DNA from: Micromonospora sp. WMMD1128
GTDB taxonomy: Bacteria > Actinomycetota > Actinomycetes > Mycobacteriales > Micromonosporaceae
Length of the DNA stretch: 64,000 bases
NCBI RefSeq assembly: GCF_027497235.1
Contig: NZ_CP114902.1
Coordinates: 5,730,001 to 5,794,000 of the forward strand
Direction: 5' to 3'
Position numbers and translations under genes: made by a program. The notes beneath the pieces are model-generated. The model saw only the letters and a program-made list of their open reading frames with translations, ran no database searches and was not told where the DNA came from. The first letter of the stretch is position 1. Every line of letters begins with the position of its first letter. Shown here piece by piece: positions 24,397 to 32,560 of the stretch.

Positions 24397-26163
24397 CGCT
24401 TCGGCCGGCCGGCCGGTCCGGGTCCGGAGCATGCCCAGGTTGAGACAGGACAGGCCCACACTCCGGACGTTCGGCAGCGTCCGCCGTCCGGCGAGGACCC
24501 GGGTGTACGCCTCCGCCGCCAGTTCCTCCCGGCCGGTATCGGCATAGAGGGTGGCCAGCCCCTCCTCGGCGTCTATGACGCCCTGGGCGTCGCCCACCTG
24601 CCGATACCTGTCGACCGCCGCCCGACCATGTCGCTCGGCCGCGTCATGGTCGCCGAGGCGGCTGTACGCCCGACCCAGCCGCTTGAGCATGACTGCCTCG
24701 GCCCACACGTTGCCCCAGGCCCGGGCGGCCAGCACCCCGCGCTCGTCGATCGCCAGCCGGTCCTCGTAGCCCTTGAAATAGAGCAGGAGTGGCCAGACCA
24801 CGTCGCTGAGCTGCCAAGCCAACTCGTGGAGGCCCAGGTCGAAGGCGACCCGGCCGGCCTCCAGCAGGTTGCTCCGCTCCCGATCCAGCCAACCGAGGGC
24901 GGCAGCCCGGTCGGCGAACTCCGGTGGCCCGTCCAGGTCCTGTTGATAGGCGTACGGCAACCGTCGCCGGTAAGGGGTCACCACGAGATCCGCCCGACGG
25001 GCGGCGGCGAGGTAGAACTCCAGCATCGTGCGCACCGCCGCCAGCCGGTCGTCGGGCCGATCATGCTGCTCCGACATCTCCCGCGCGTACAGCCGGAGCA
25101 GATCGTGGTAGCGGAAGCGTTCCTCGGCCACCTCCTCCACCAGGTTCGCGTCCAGCAACTCCCCCACCACGGCGCCCACCCGGGCCCCGTCGGCGCCGGC
25201 CACCGCCGCGACCAGATCCATCCCGAACTCCGCCCCCGGGTGCAGAGCCAACCTCCGGTACAACATCGACGCCTCCGGCGTCAGCGCCTCGTACGAGAAC
25301 TGGAACGTCGTCCGGACCGACAAACCGTCCACCACCGAAAGCCGGGTCAACCGCTGCGCCTCGTCGGCCAGCTCGGCGACCATCCGTCGTACTGTCAACT
25401 TGGGACGGGAAGCGAGCCGTCCCGCGGCCACGACGAGCGCGATGGGCAGACCGCCGCAGATGCCCGCCAGTTCCTCGGCCGGCGCGAACTCGCGGAGAAT
25501 CCGCTCCCGGCCGACGGCCCGCCCCAACAGTTCCACCGCCTCCGGGGCCGGCAACGGACCCACCTCGACCAGGCGGGCGCCGTCGGGCAGCAACCCGGTC
25601 AGTCGCCGGCGGCTGGTCACCACGACCACCGCCGACGCCGACGCCGGCAGCAGCGCTCTGACCTGAGCCGCCGAGAACGCGTCGTCGAGGACCACCAGCA
25701 GGGACCTGTCCGCGGTCACCGTGCGGTAGAGGGTGACCTGTTCGGCCAGGTGCGGGGGAATCCGGTCCGGGGCAACCCCCAGGGCCCGGAGGAAGGCGGA
25801 CAGCACCACGCCCGGGTCCAGAGGCTCGGTGCCGCTGAACCCCCGCAGGTCCGCATAGAGCTGCCCGTCCGCGAAACGGTCCAGCCTGCCGTGCGCCCAC
25901 TGCCTCGCCAGTGCCGACTTTCCCACGCCGCCCGGACCGAACAGAACGGCGACGAGGTTTCCCCGCTCGGCGAGATACCCGTCCAGCGCGCACATCTCGC
26001 TGGTTCTGTTGGTGAAGTTCGGCGACGGTGCCGGTAGCTGCCGGGGGATCGGAGAACGGTCGACGGGAGCACCACCGAAATGCACGCCGCCGTGGATGAC
26101 ACCGGCCTGGACGCTCAATCCGGACACGTTCCCGGACTGTTCGTTCGACGTACCGGACGGCAT
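24040..26163 (-). CDS. STAND NTPase (NB-ARC-TPR) with N-terminal amyloid-signalling motif
   Basis: About 707 residues. Unlike the SARP protein nearby it has no DNA-binding domain; residues about 10-29 instead hold 'SGNVSGLSVQAGVIHGGVHF'. This matches the C-terminal motif of the adjacent small protein (VQA..I.G...F). The NB-ARC ATPase follows: Walker A 'LFGPGGVGKSALARQW' (about 74-89), Walker B 'DRSLLVVLDDAFSAAQ', sensor 'AVVVVTSRRRLTGL', GLPL-type 'ICGGLPIALVVAAGR' and MHD-like 'YHDLLRLYARE'. TPR-type repeats fill the C-terminal third. In NLR amyloid pairs the ATPase oligomerises on ligand sensing and its motif templates amyloid in the effector. An in-frame TTG 33 bases upstream is an alternative start. 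Confidence 0.85.
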   Translation of the reverse strand: MPSGTSNEQSGNVSGLSVQAGVIHGGVHFGGAPVDRSPIPRQLPAPSPNFTNRTSEMCALDGYLAERGNLVAVLFGPGGVGKSALARQWAHGRLDRFADGQLYADLRGFSGTEPLDPGVVLSAFLRALGVAPDRIPPHLAEQVTLYRTVTADRSLLVVLDDAFSAAQVRALLPASASAVVVVTSRRRLTGLLPDGARLVEVGPLPAPEAVELLGRAVGRERILREFAPAEELAGICGGLPIALVVAAGRLASRPKLTVRRMVAELADEAQRLTRLSVVDGLSVRTTFQFSYEALTPEASMLYRRLALHPGAEFGMDLVAAVAGADGARVGAVVGELLDANLVEEVAEERFRYHDLLRLYAREMSEQHDRPDDRLAAVRTMLEFYLAAARRADLVVTPYRRRLPYAYQQDLDGPPEFADRAAALGWLDRERSNLLEAGRVAFDLGLHELAWQLSDVVWPLLLYFKGYEDRLAIDERGVLAARAWGNVWAEAVMLKRLGRAYSRLGDHDAAERHGRAAVDRYRQVGDAQGVIDAEEGLATLYADTGREELAAEAYTRVLAGRRTLPNVRSVGLSCLNLGMLRTRTGRPAEALPLLVEAGQIFAELSEVDPYNAARVLIGLADARLGTDDLGTAEESATEAVRRMAGLGADSERAEAVFLLGRIAHRRGDDETARRHYREAASVFAALAAPRLPDVLRRLDELGGDADER

Positions 26164-26241
26164 CGTTCGCTCGGTTCCGCTGGAATCCGTTCCCAATCGC
26201 CGCGCCCCAACCCGCCCGCCGCACGTCCGACCCGGCCGGAC

Positions 26242-26622
26242 CTAGAAGTTGATGTCCCCCTGTATGTCGCGCGCCTGCACGACCTTGCCGGCCGTCCCGC
26301 TGAAGTGGTTGACCACCTGGCCCTGGACCGCTACGACGCCTGTCCTCGCCAGCCTGCGCCACTCGTCGTCGAGGGCGGCGGCGAAGTTCGGGTCCCGGGC
26401 CATCACGTCCGCCAACGCTGAGGCGAGCGCGGCGTGCCGCCAACGCTCCTGCGGATGGGTGATCGCGGCGTCGAGCACCGCCGACTCTCGCGTCCCCGAT
26501 CCGAATCGGCCGCGGACCAGACTGAACAGCGAACCGATCGCGCTCCGGGCGCCGACACCGAGCGCCTCCGCACCCTTGGTCGCCAGTGCGGTCGCGACAG
26601 CGAGGACGATCTGGTCATCCAT
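26242..26622 (-). CDS. Bell-like effector with C-terminal amyloid-signalling motif
   Basis: 126 residues from the ATG at 26,622 (GGGAGG six bases upstream). Residues 1-40 ('DDQIVLAVATALATKGAEAL...SAIGSLFSLVRGRF') form a hydrophobic then basic helical stretch, and helices continue to about 95. This resembles the Bell domain, the bacterial counterpart of fungal HeLo/HELL membrane-toxic domains. Residues about 107-126 ('HFSGTAGKVVQARDIQGDIN', then F) repeat the motif at the start of the adjacent STAND protein. The order effector domain then C-terminal motif, next to an ATPase with the motif at its N-terminus and 79 bp away on the same strand, is the published layout of bacterial amyloid signalling pairs. 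Regulated cell death or phage defence is inferred. Confidence 0.7.
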   Translation of the reverse strand: MDDQIVLAVATALATKGAEALGVGARSAIGSLFSLVRGRFGSGTRESAVLDAAITHPQERWRHAALASALADVMARDPNFAAALDDEWRRLARTGVVAVQGQVVNHFSGTAGKVVQARDIQGDINF

Positions 26623-26756
26623 GCACGGCCTCCCACGAACCACGACTCACATAGACGCTTCGCATTGCCGTTACCGGTGAGCCTAACGCCAGAGCGCACC
26701 CGGCAAGGGGCTCCCGCAGTCGACACAGATCGCTAGAATCGCTGCCATCCCCCGCA

Positions 26757-26851
26757 TGTCATTTAAAAAATACACTTAATGGTACATAAAAGATACGTCC
26801 CAGAATGCGAAATCCGCTCGCACCCAATGTCGATCATGGGTACGGTGCCTC
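26757..26851. other. AT-rich island
   Basis: In a window that is otherwise strongly GC-rich, this stretch has runs such as TTTAAAAAATACACTTAATG and ACATAAAAGATAC. It may be a promoter, a remnant of imported DNA, or a site of past insertion. No inverted repeats or transposase fragments were seen beside it. Confidence 0.4.
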
Positions 26852-27031
26852 ATGCAATTGATAAGCTTGCTTCAGGGCGCTGTCGACATCGCCCCCTCGT
26901 TACCCGTCCACCTCTTGGAACCGCTCGCCGACTCCGCGCTCACGATGCTCAGTTCCTGCGTGACGGGTTGGGATGACGCCGCGATGTCGACCCAGTGGTT
27001 CAAGTGGGTGGCCTTCCCGACGATGATCTAA
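26852..27031 (+). CDS. Possible small protein of 59 residues
   Basis: A short ORF opens at the ATG at 26,852 and ends TAA at 27,029-27,031. It reads MQLISLLQGAVDIAPSLPVH, then LLEPLADSALTMLSSCVTGW, and ends in 'WFKWVAFPTMI'. The composition is protein-like and the third positions are mixed rather than GC-saturated, unlike its neighbours. No strong ribosome-binding site precedes it and no family is recognised. It could be a small secreted or membrane-active peptide or a degraded gene. The rest of the 530-bp gap between 26,623 and 27,151 holds only the AT-rich island upstream and a terminator downstream. Confidence 0.3.
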   Translation: MQLISLLQGAVDIAPSLPVHLLEPLADSALTMLSSCVTGWDDAAMSTQWFKWVAFPTMI

Positions 27032-27098
27032 CGCACGGCTCGTCCACCCGTAACGCGTGCGCCGTCGGCGGCCGGCCACCCGAGTCGACCACAGATGG

Positions 27099-27132
27099 GC
27101 GGTGCCGGCACCTGTCGAGGTGCCGGCACCGC
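27099..27132 (-). terminator. 14-bp perfect stem-loop
   Basis: GCGGTGCCGGCACC (27,099-27,112) and its exact complement (27,119-27,132) enclose a 6-nt loop. It lies 20 bp after the stop of the anti-sigma-like gene and would end the minus-strand sigma module transcript. Confidence 0.8.
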
Positions 27133-27151
27133 CTCGTTCCAGGAGACCGTG

Positions 27152-28390
27152 TCAGGGCCGCAGGGCATCCTCCGCGGCGGTCCAGGTCGACTCGTCCCCG
27201 ACGTCGGCGACCGTGATCCCCCTGGCGATCTTCTCCAGCTCGGCCCGCCGCAGCTTGTTGTCGGAGCCCGTGGCGCTGACCTGGAGGACGACCTTGCCGT
27301 CGGCGCTCCAGATGTTGCAGAAGTCCCCGACCGACAGGCCGGCCTCCCGGACGCGACGGCGGTCCACCTCGTAGCACTTCGTCGCGCCCGGCTCCGGCGA
27401 CTGGTTCGCGCTGGTGCTCGGTGTGAGGAAGATGTGGAACCCGTCGGTGATGACGCCCCTGGTCGCGTCGTAGGGCGCGGTCAGACCGGCGGTGGGCAGG
27501 GCCGGCCGGGTGTACGTGGCGCCGCCGTAGTCACCTTCGCGGGCCGTGGCGACCCCGACGAGACCGGGCATGGCGTGGGTGCCGGTCTGGAGCGGCAGGT
27601 AGCCGTCCGGCACATAGCCGACCGTGAACGGCACCAGGGCCGGCTTCGGACGGCTGGGTTTCAGGCCCTGGACCAGGCCACCCAGGTCCTCGAAGCTCGG
27701 CGTGGCCGCGTCGCCGGAGAACGAGGTGACCGCCGCCCAGGCGTTGTCGGCGTACTCCCAGGCGAACAGCTTGTTGCGCTCGTCCACCGGCTTGCTCGGG
27801 TCGAGGTCGACCGGCAGCGTAGCCCGCACGGCCCGGTGCCCGGCCACGGTGATGTTCGTGCCGCCGGAGACCCCGGCGGGGTCGAAGACGCCCGGCCGGT
27901 AGACGGTCAGGTACGCCCACAGCGACGGCTTCCCCCCGGCCTTCTTCTTCCGCTCGACGATGTTGCCCTGCGCCTCGGCCTCCTCCGCCGTCTGGGGCTT
28001 GTCGTTGGAGGTGTGCTTGTCGGAGTAGACGGAGGCGATCTGGTAGCCGGTGGACGTGACGATCGGGTCCTGCACGTGCAGCGTGCCGGCGTCGTACCCG
28101 CGGAAGGTGAAGGCGAACGGCGCGGCGTCGGGCCAGCCGGCGTCGACGGCCCTCGGCGGTGCCGCGCCGGCCGGGGCCGGCGTGGCCGAGGTGTCCCGCT
28201 CGCCGACCAGGGCCGGCAACAGGAACGCGCCGGTGACCGCGACCACGACGAGCCCGGCCGCGCCGGCCGACGCGAACCCGGCGCGGCGACGCCGCTGCGC
28301 CCGCCGCCCGGCCGCGACGATGTCGTCGGCGGTACGGGTCATCGGCGGCTCGCCGTCCGTCACGGCGTCCACGAACTCACGCAACTGCAT
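27152..28390 (-). CDS. Membrane-anchored partner of the SigE-type sigma factor
   Basis: 412 residues from MQLREFVDAV, whose ATG lies inside the 3' end of the sigma factor gene. The N-terminal ~45 residues are cytoplasmic and end in an Arg-rich segment, one membrane helix follows ('AGFASAGAAGLVVVAVTGAFLLPAL', about 48-72), and the rest is extracytoplasmic. No HxxxCxxC zinc motif is visible, so it is not a classical zinc anti-sigma factor. Position and topology suggest it senses the outside and regulates the sigma factor. The external part has no domain I recognise; it contains Cys in 'ATKCYEVDRRR' and 'SVGDFCNIW' that may form a disulphide. Confidence 0.75.
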   Translation of the reverse strand: MQLREFVDAVTDGEPPMTRTADDIVAAGRRAQRRRRAGFASAGAAGLVVVAVTGAFLLPALVGERDTSATPAPAGAAPPRAVDAGWPDAAPFAFTFRGYDAGTLHVQDPIVTSTGYQIASVYSDKHTSNDKPQTAEEAEAQGNIVERKKKAGGKPSLWAYLTVYRPGVFDPAGVSGGTNITVAGHRAVRATLPVDLDPSKPVDERNKLFAWEYADNAWAAVTSFSGDAATPSFEDLGGLVQGLKPSRPKPALVPFTVGYVPDGYLPLQTGTHAMPGLVGVATAREGDYGGATYTRPALPTAGLTAPYDATRGVITDGFHIFLTPSTSANQSPEPGATKCYEVDRRRVREAGLSVGDFCNIWSADGKVVLQVSATGSDNKLRRAELEKIARGITVADVGDESTWTAAEDALRP

Positions 28391-28910
28391 TTGTCCACTC
28401 CTCCATCGGCTTCCCGGTGAGATTGACGTGTTCGCCGCCGAGCGACTCGCGCAGCTTCGCCAGGCCACGGGAGACCTGGCTCTTGGCCGTGCCCACCGTG
28501 CAGTCGAGGACGCGGGCCGTGTCCTCCAGGCTCAGGTCCAGGTAGTGCCGGAGCACCACCGCGGCCCGCTGCCGGGCCGGCACGGCGTCGAGCGCCGCCC
28601 GTAGGCGCATCCGCTCGTCGGTCCCGCCGGCCGGGTCCCGGAGCGCGACGTCGGGCATGGCGTCGCCGGCCGACCGCTCACGCCGCCAGGGGCGGCGGGT
28701 CTCGTCGACCGCGGCCCGATAGACCATGGTCTTGACGTACAGATCGGGCCGTTCCAGCTTCCGCCACCGCGGATAGAGCTTGACCAGCGCGTTGGCCACG
28801 GCGTCCTCCGCCGTGTGCCAGTCGCCGCAGGTCATGTACGCCAGCTTCCGCAGCGACGCCATCTGTGACGTCACGAACTCGCGGAATGCTTGCTCGTCTT
28901 CGGCTCTCAC
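28377..28910 (-). CDS. SigE-family ECF RNA polymerase sigma factor
   Basis: 177 residues from a GTG preceded by GAGGAGG. Region 2: 'DEQAFREFVTSQMASLRKLAYMTCGDWHTAEDAVANALVKLYPRW' includes the SigE-family 'AY..CGD...AEDAV..AL..LY.RW' pattern. Region 4: 'LRAALDAVPARQRAAVVLRHYLDLSLEDTARVLDCTVGTAKSQVSR' is the -35-recognition helix-turn-helix. It redirects polymerase to a stress- or signal-specific regulon. Its end overlaps the start of the membrane protein gene downstream, the usual sigma/anti-sigma order. Confidence 0.93.
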   Translation of the reverse strand: MRAEDEQAFREFVTSQMASLRKLAYMTCGDWHTAEDAVANALVKLYPRWRKLERPDLYVKTMVYRAAVDETRRPWRRERSAGDAMPDVALRDPAGGTDERMRLRAALDAVPARQRAAVVLRHYLDLSLEDTARVLDCTVGTAKSQVSRGLAKLRESLGGEHVNLTGKPMEEWTNAVA

Positions 28911-28997
28911 GTCGCCTGCCTCCTCGTGACGGAGGTAGAACGGAGGCGGCCCGCCGGAAAGTTGCACCGGGTGCGGAAATTTTGTCGCCGCTTCGCG

Positions 28998-29588
28998 CTA
29001 CTCGGCCGGCTCCCTGCGGGCCGGGCCGGCGATCGAGTAGGCGACCAGCCCACCGACGGCGAACACCGCCGCCGTCAGCGCGGCGACCCGGCTGCCGGGT
29101 GGCTGGCCCTGCCACGTCGCGGCCGCCCCCCAGGTGCCGCCCTGCGGGTAGAGGGCCGCGACGGTGGTCCAGGCCAGCGGCAGGAACCACGACCGGGCGG
29201 TGCCGAACGTCGTCGCGCCGAGCGCGGTCAACCCGAGCAGGCCGGCGGCGTCGCGGGCCACCAGGGCGGCGGGTCCGAACCGGGCGCCGGTGTGCCGAGT
29301 GGCGAGCAGCGCCGCCAGGACGACCAGGAAAGCGGCGAGCAGATGCGCCGCGCGCCGCCAGGGCCAACGCATCGACGCGGTCCGGTCCAGGTTCTCGTCC
29401 GGGCCGCCGAGGGTGGACGCGAGCGCCGCGACCATCAGCACGACGGTCATGACGACGGTCATCGCGCTGGCGTCCCGCTCCTCGGCGAACGCCAGCCACA
29501 GCGCCCAGACCACGGCCACGCCGCCGATGGCCGCGGCCAGGGCCAGGGGTACGCGCCGGGAACGCAGGTACAGCAGCGTCCCGGTCAC
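28998..29588 (-). CDS. Multi-pass membrane protein
   Basis: 196 residues with about five hydrophobic segments: 'PLALAAAIGGVAVVWALWLAF', 'VVMTVVLMVAALASTLGG', 'LLAAFLVVLAALLA', 'LLGLTALGATTFGTARSWFLPLAWTTVAALY', and 'VAALTAAVFAVGGLVAYSIAG'. The ATG overlaps the stop of the upstream membrane protein (ATGA). With that gene and the ABC ATPase it probably forms an ABC-2 type exporter or a lantibiotic-immunity-like complex. No specific family recognised. Confidence 0.7.
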   Translation of the reverse strand: MTGTLLYLRSRRVPLALAAAIGGVAVVWALWLAFAEERDASAMTVVMTVVLMVAALASTLGGPDENLDRTASMRWPWRRAAHLLAAFLVVLAALLATRHTGARFGPAALVARDAAGLLGLTALGATTFGTARSWFLPLAWTTVAALYPQGGTWGAAATWQGQPPGSRVAALTAAVFAVGGLVAYSIAGPARREPAE

Positions 29589-30922
29589 CCGGCCCTCCCG
29601 GAGAGCAGTCCGGCGGGGTCCTGGCAGGTCCGGAGCGCGTCGCGGACGGCCGTGACCCGGGCCAGCGCCTCGCCGTCGGGCAGCTCACGCAGCCCGCGCC
29701 ACAGGGTGACCGCCTCGGGGTTGATCCCGGGATCCTCCTCGACCAGACCGGGCACCAGCCCGACGTCGGACCGCGGCTCGCGGCCCAGGAGCCAGGCGGC
29801 TGCCGCGCGTTCGACCACGTCGTTGCGGTTGCGGCACTGCCCGTCGTACCCGACTCCCAGCCCCCTGACGACCTCCGGCGCCACGGCGGCCGGGTGGGCG
29901 AGCCCGCCACGCTTGTCGATCCGGACCTCGATCGTGACGACGCCGTTCCGGGGGGCGGGCCAGTCCCCGTCGTGGGAGATCACCCGGGTGTCCTCGTGCA
30001 CGGCGGTCGGCGCGTCCGGCAGTTTCGCCAACGTCGTCAGGCCCTCCCGGGCCAGCGGGGCAAGCGTGTCGAGCACCTGGGCGTGGACCCGGCTGACGCA
30101 GACCGTCGGGGTGTCGTCGGTGCAGACCAGTTCCCGCGCGACCGGGTCGACCGACCAGTTGAGCACGTCCGGGTCACGGGGGACGACCGCGGTCGCCGTC
30201 ACCAGCCCGAGTGCCAGCGGCACCACCGCCGCGGTCCGGGTACGCCAGCCGCCGGCGAGGAACAGCAGCAGGCCGGCGCCGGCGAGCCCGGTCAGCCAGA
30301 TCGCGAGCGCGCCGCTGACCCGGTTGTCGATCGTCTGGTAGTCGTTGAACTGGCTCGAGCCGTGGACCGGGGAGATCACCGCGGCCAGCCGGTCGGGCGG
30401 CCCGATGGCGGTGAAGAAGACGACGAGCACCCCGGCCACCCCCAGTGCCGGGGCGGTCACCAGGGCGGGCAGCATCCGCCCGATCCCCAGCCCGAGCCAC
30501 CCCGCGGCGATCAGGGACAGCGCGCCCACCCCGGTGACCACGGTGAAGGTCAGCAGCGGCCGGTACGGGGCGGTGGTGACGATCCCGGCGAGGCCCGCGG
30601 CGGTCACCAGCAGGTAGGCGAGCGCGAGGGTGAGGGCCGTCGCGCCGAGCACCGGCAGCATCCGCGCGGCGCGTGGTCGGGCGGTGGTGGCGAACAGCTC
30701 GCCGACCTTCGCCCGGTGCTCCCGGCGGCCCTGCCACGCGCCGGCGGCGAGGGCCAGCGGCCACATCAGGAGCAGGTATTCCCTGGTGGTCATGGCCAGT
30801 GCCATCCAGCCGGAAGACCACCTGCCGGGTGTCGTGTAGAGCGCGCCGATCCCGACCACCATCGTGATCAGCGCGGCGCCGAGCGCGGCGGACCGGCGCA
30901 GTTCCAGGCTGAGAATGTTCAT
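29585..30922 (-). CDS. ABC-associated membrane protein with C-terminal soluble domain
   Basis: 445 residues. About six membrane helices lie in the first 250 residues ('LGAALITMVVGIGALYTTPG', 'YLLLMWPLALAAGAWQGRRE', 'VLGATALTLALAYLLVTAAG', 'GLGIGRMLPALVTAPALGVA'). 'GAWQGRREHRAKVGELFATT' after helix 2 resembles the coupling loop of ABC-2 permeases. The last ~190 residues are extracytoplasmic or cytoplasmic and include 'LVCTDDTPTVCVSRVHAQVL'. It overlaps the ABC ATPase stop by 4 bp, so it is the permease partner. Substrate unknown. Confidence 0.75.
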   Translation of the reverse strand: MNILSLELRRSAALGAALITMVVGIGALYTTPGRWSSGWMALAMTTREYLLLMWPLALAAGAWQGRREHRAKVGELFATTARPRAARMLPVLGATALTLALAYLLVTAAGLAGIVTTAPYRPLLTFTVVTGVGALSLIAAGWLGLGIGRMLPALVTAPALGVAGVLVVFFTAIGPPDRLAAVISPVHGSSQFNDYQTIDNRVSGALAIWLTGLAGAGLLLFLAGGWRTRTAAVVPLALGLVTATAVVPRDPDVLNWSVDPVARELVCTDDTPTVCVSRVHAQVLDTLAPLAREGLTTLAKLPDAPTAVHEDTRVISHDGDWPAPRNGVVTIEVRIDKRGGLAHPAAVAPEVVRGLGVGYDGQCRNRNDVVERAAAAWLLGREPRSDVGLVPGLVEEDPGINPEAVTLWRGLRELPDGEALARVTAVRDALRTCQDPAGLLSGRAG

Positions 30923-31725
30923 CGTCCCGCCTCCGCGCGATGCCGGCGCAGGAGCGCGGAGTAGCCCCGCTCGGCCGGGCTGTCGCCGGCGTGGCCCTGG
31001 TCGCCCTGCGCGCTCAACGCCTCGGGCGTGCCCTGCCACACCAGCCGGCCCTCGTGGACCAGGACGACGTCGGCGCACGCCGCCACCACATCCTCGACCA
31101 GGTGGGTGGAGACCAGTACGCAGCTGTCGGTGCCGAGGTCACGCAGCAGTTCGCGGAAGTCGAGGCGCTGTTCCGGGTCGAGGCCGACGGTCGGCTCGTC
31201 GAGCAGCAGGAGCCGGGGGTCGTTGACGATGGCCTGGGCGATGCCGGCCCGGCGCAGCATGCCACCGGAGAGCGTCTTCAGCCGGGCGTCGGCCTTGGCG
31301 GTCAGCCCGACCCGGTCGATGGCCCGCTGCACCGCCGCCGGGACACCGGCCTTCGGCATCTCCTTGAGCCAGGCCAGGTAGCCGACGAACTCGCGCACGG
31401 TGAACCGCGGGTAGTAGCCGAAGTGCTGCGGCAGGTAGCCCAGGGTGCGGCGGACCTGGCGCAGGTCGGAGCGGCCGTCGACCGGGTGCCCGAGCAGCGT
31501 CAGCCGGCCACCGGCCGGGGCAAGGACGGTCGCCAGGGCGCGCATCAGCGTGGTCTTTCCGGCGCCGTTCGGGCCGAGGAGGCCGTGCACGCCGGTGGGC
31601 AGGGCCAGATCGAGGCCGTTGACGGCCAGGTGCCGTCCGGCCCGGACCCGTAGCCCCTCCGCGTGGATCGCCCAGGGATGGGTGGTGGCGGTCGTCTCGA
31701 CCGCGCTCACGGCGCGCATCGTCAT
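30919..31725 (-). CDS. ABC transporter ATP-binding protein
   Basis: 268 residues, all ATPase motifs present: Walker A 'LLGPNGAGKTTLMRALAT' (about 48-65), Q-loop 'TLGYLPQHFGYYPRFTVREF', signature 'LSGGMLRRAGIAQAI' (SGGM rather than SGGQ), Walker B 'RLLLLDEPTVGLDPEQR' and the H-loop in 'VLVSTHLVEDV'. This is the CcmA/NatA-like class that pairs with ABC-2 type permeases. It lies between the two sigma-factor modules and overlaps the permease-like gene downstream, so an export or signal-relay role linked to these sigma factors is possible. Confidence 0.93.
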   Translation of the reverse strand: MTMRAVSAVETTATTHPWAIHAEGLRVRAGRHLAVNGLDLALPTGVHGLLGPNGAGKTTLMRALATVLAPAGGRLTLLGHPVDGRSDLRQVRRTLGYLPQHFGYYPRFTVREFVGYLAWLKEMPKAGVPAAVQRAIDRVGLTAKADARLKTLSGGMLRRAGIAQAIVNDPRLLLLDEPTVGLDPEQRLDFRELLRDLGTDSCVLVSTHLVEDVVAACADVVLVHEGRLVWQGTPEALSAQGDQGHAGDSPAERGYSALLRRHRAEAGR

Positions 31726-31756
31726 GATCTCCTTCAGGGATCGCGATCTCGGGTGG

Positions 31757-32560
31757 TCAGTCGTGGTGGGCGAGTCGCCGGAATCCGTTGACCCGAAGCA
31801 GCGCCAGGACGGTCAGCAGTGCCGTGGCCAGTGCCCAGGCGCGCACGCTCCCCGCCGCCAGCACCACGGGCATCCGGGCGGCGGCCAGGCTGGGCGCGAT
31901 CACCACGACCGTCCAGGCCGCCATCAGGCCGATCGCGGCCCGGCGTACCCCGGCGAGCGTGCCCAGCAGCAACGCGGCAGCGGCGAACGCCAGGCCGGGC
32001 AGCAGCATCAGGGCCAACGACACCCCGGCGCCGGCGCCGACCAGGGCGAGCGCGGGCACGACGAAGGCCAACACGGCAGCCGTACGCCGCAGCAGCATCG
32101 TCAGGCCGGCGGCGGGCGTGGCGGCGATCAGCTCCCAGGCCGGGTCGGCCCGACGGTTCCAGGCGACCGCCACGCCCGGCAGCGGAGCCAGCGGCGCGAT
32201 CAGCAGCACCAGCGCGGGCAGCCCGGTCCACAACACGCCGAGCAGCGCGGCGCAGGCCAGCGCCACTGCGGTCACGGCCAGCCACGGCAGGAGCGTGCCG
32301 ACGAACCAGCGGTGCCGCAGCACCGGCCAGGACCAGCCGCGCGCGGCGGGGGCCGGCGGCGTCGCGATCTCCCGGTCCAGGATCGTCGCCACCCGCTCGA
32401 TCACGGCCCGGCTGTCCGCGGTGGTGCTGCCGGCGAGCCGGGCCCGGCAGTCGGCGCAGTCCTCCAGGTGCACCTCGATCGCCCAGACGCTCGGCTCGTC
32501 GAGGCCGGGATCGCCGGCGGCGTAGCGGTCGATCTGGGTGAGGCTGGGATGGGTGGTCAT
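31757..32560 (-). CDS. Zinc-finger (zf-HC2-like) multi-pass membrane protein, putative anti-sigma factor
   Basis: 267 residues. The N-terminus has 'HPSLTQIDRYAAGD' and 'AIEVHLEDCADCRARL', the HxxxCxxC zinc motif of anti-sigma factors (about residues 28-40). After a linker come about six membrane helices ('LLPWLAVTAVALACAALLGVLW', 'LVLLIAPLAPLPGVAVAW', 'VLAFVVPALALVGAGAGVSLALML', 'AWALATALLTVLALL'). The ATG overlaps the sigma factor stop (ATGA). Binding of the sigma factor by the zinc domain and release on a membrane signal is the expected mechanism. Confidence 0.85.
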   Translation of the reverse strand: MTTHPSLTQIDRYAAGDPGLDEPSVWAIEVHLEDCADCRARLAGSTTADSRAVIERVATILDREIATPPAPAARGWSWPVLRHRWFVGTLLPWLAVTAVALACAALLGVLWTGLPALVLLIAPLAPLPGVAVAWNRRADPAWELIAATPAAGLTMLLRRTAAVLAFVVPALALVGAGAGVSLALMLLPGLAFAAAALLLGTLAGVRRAAIGLMAAWTVVVIAPSLAAARMPVVLAAGSVRAWALATALLTVLALLRVNGFRRLAHHD

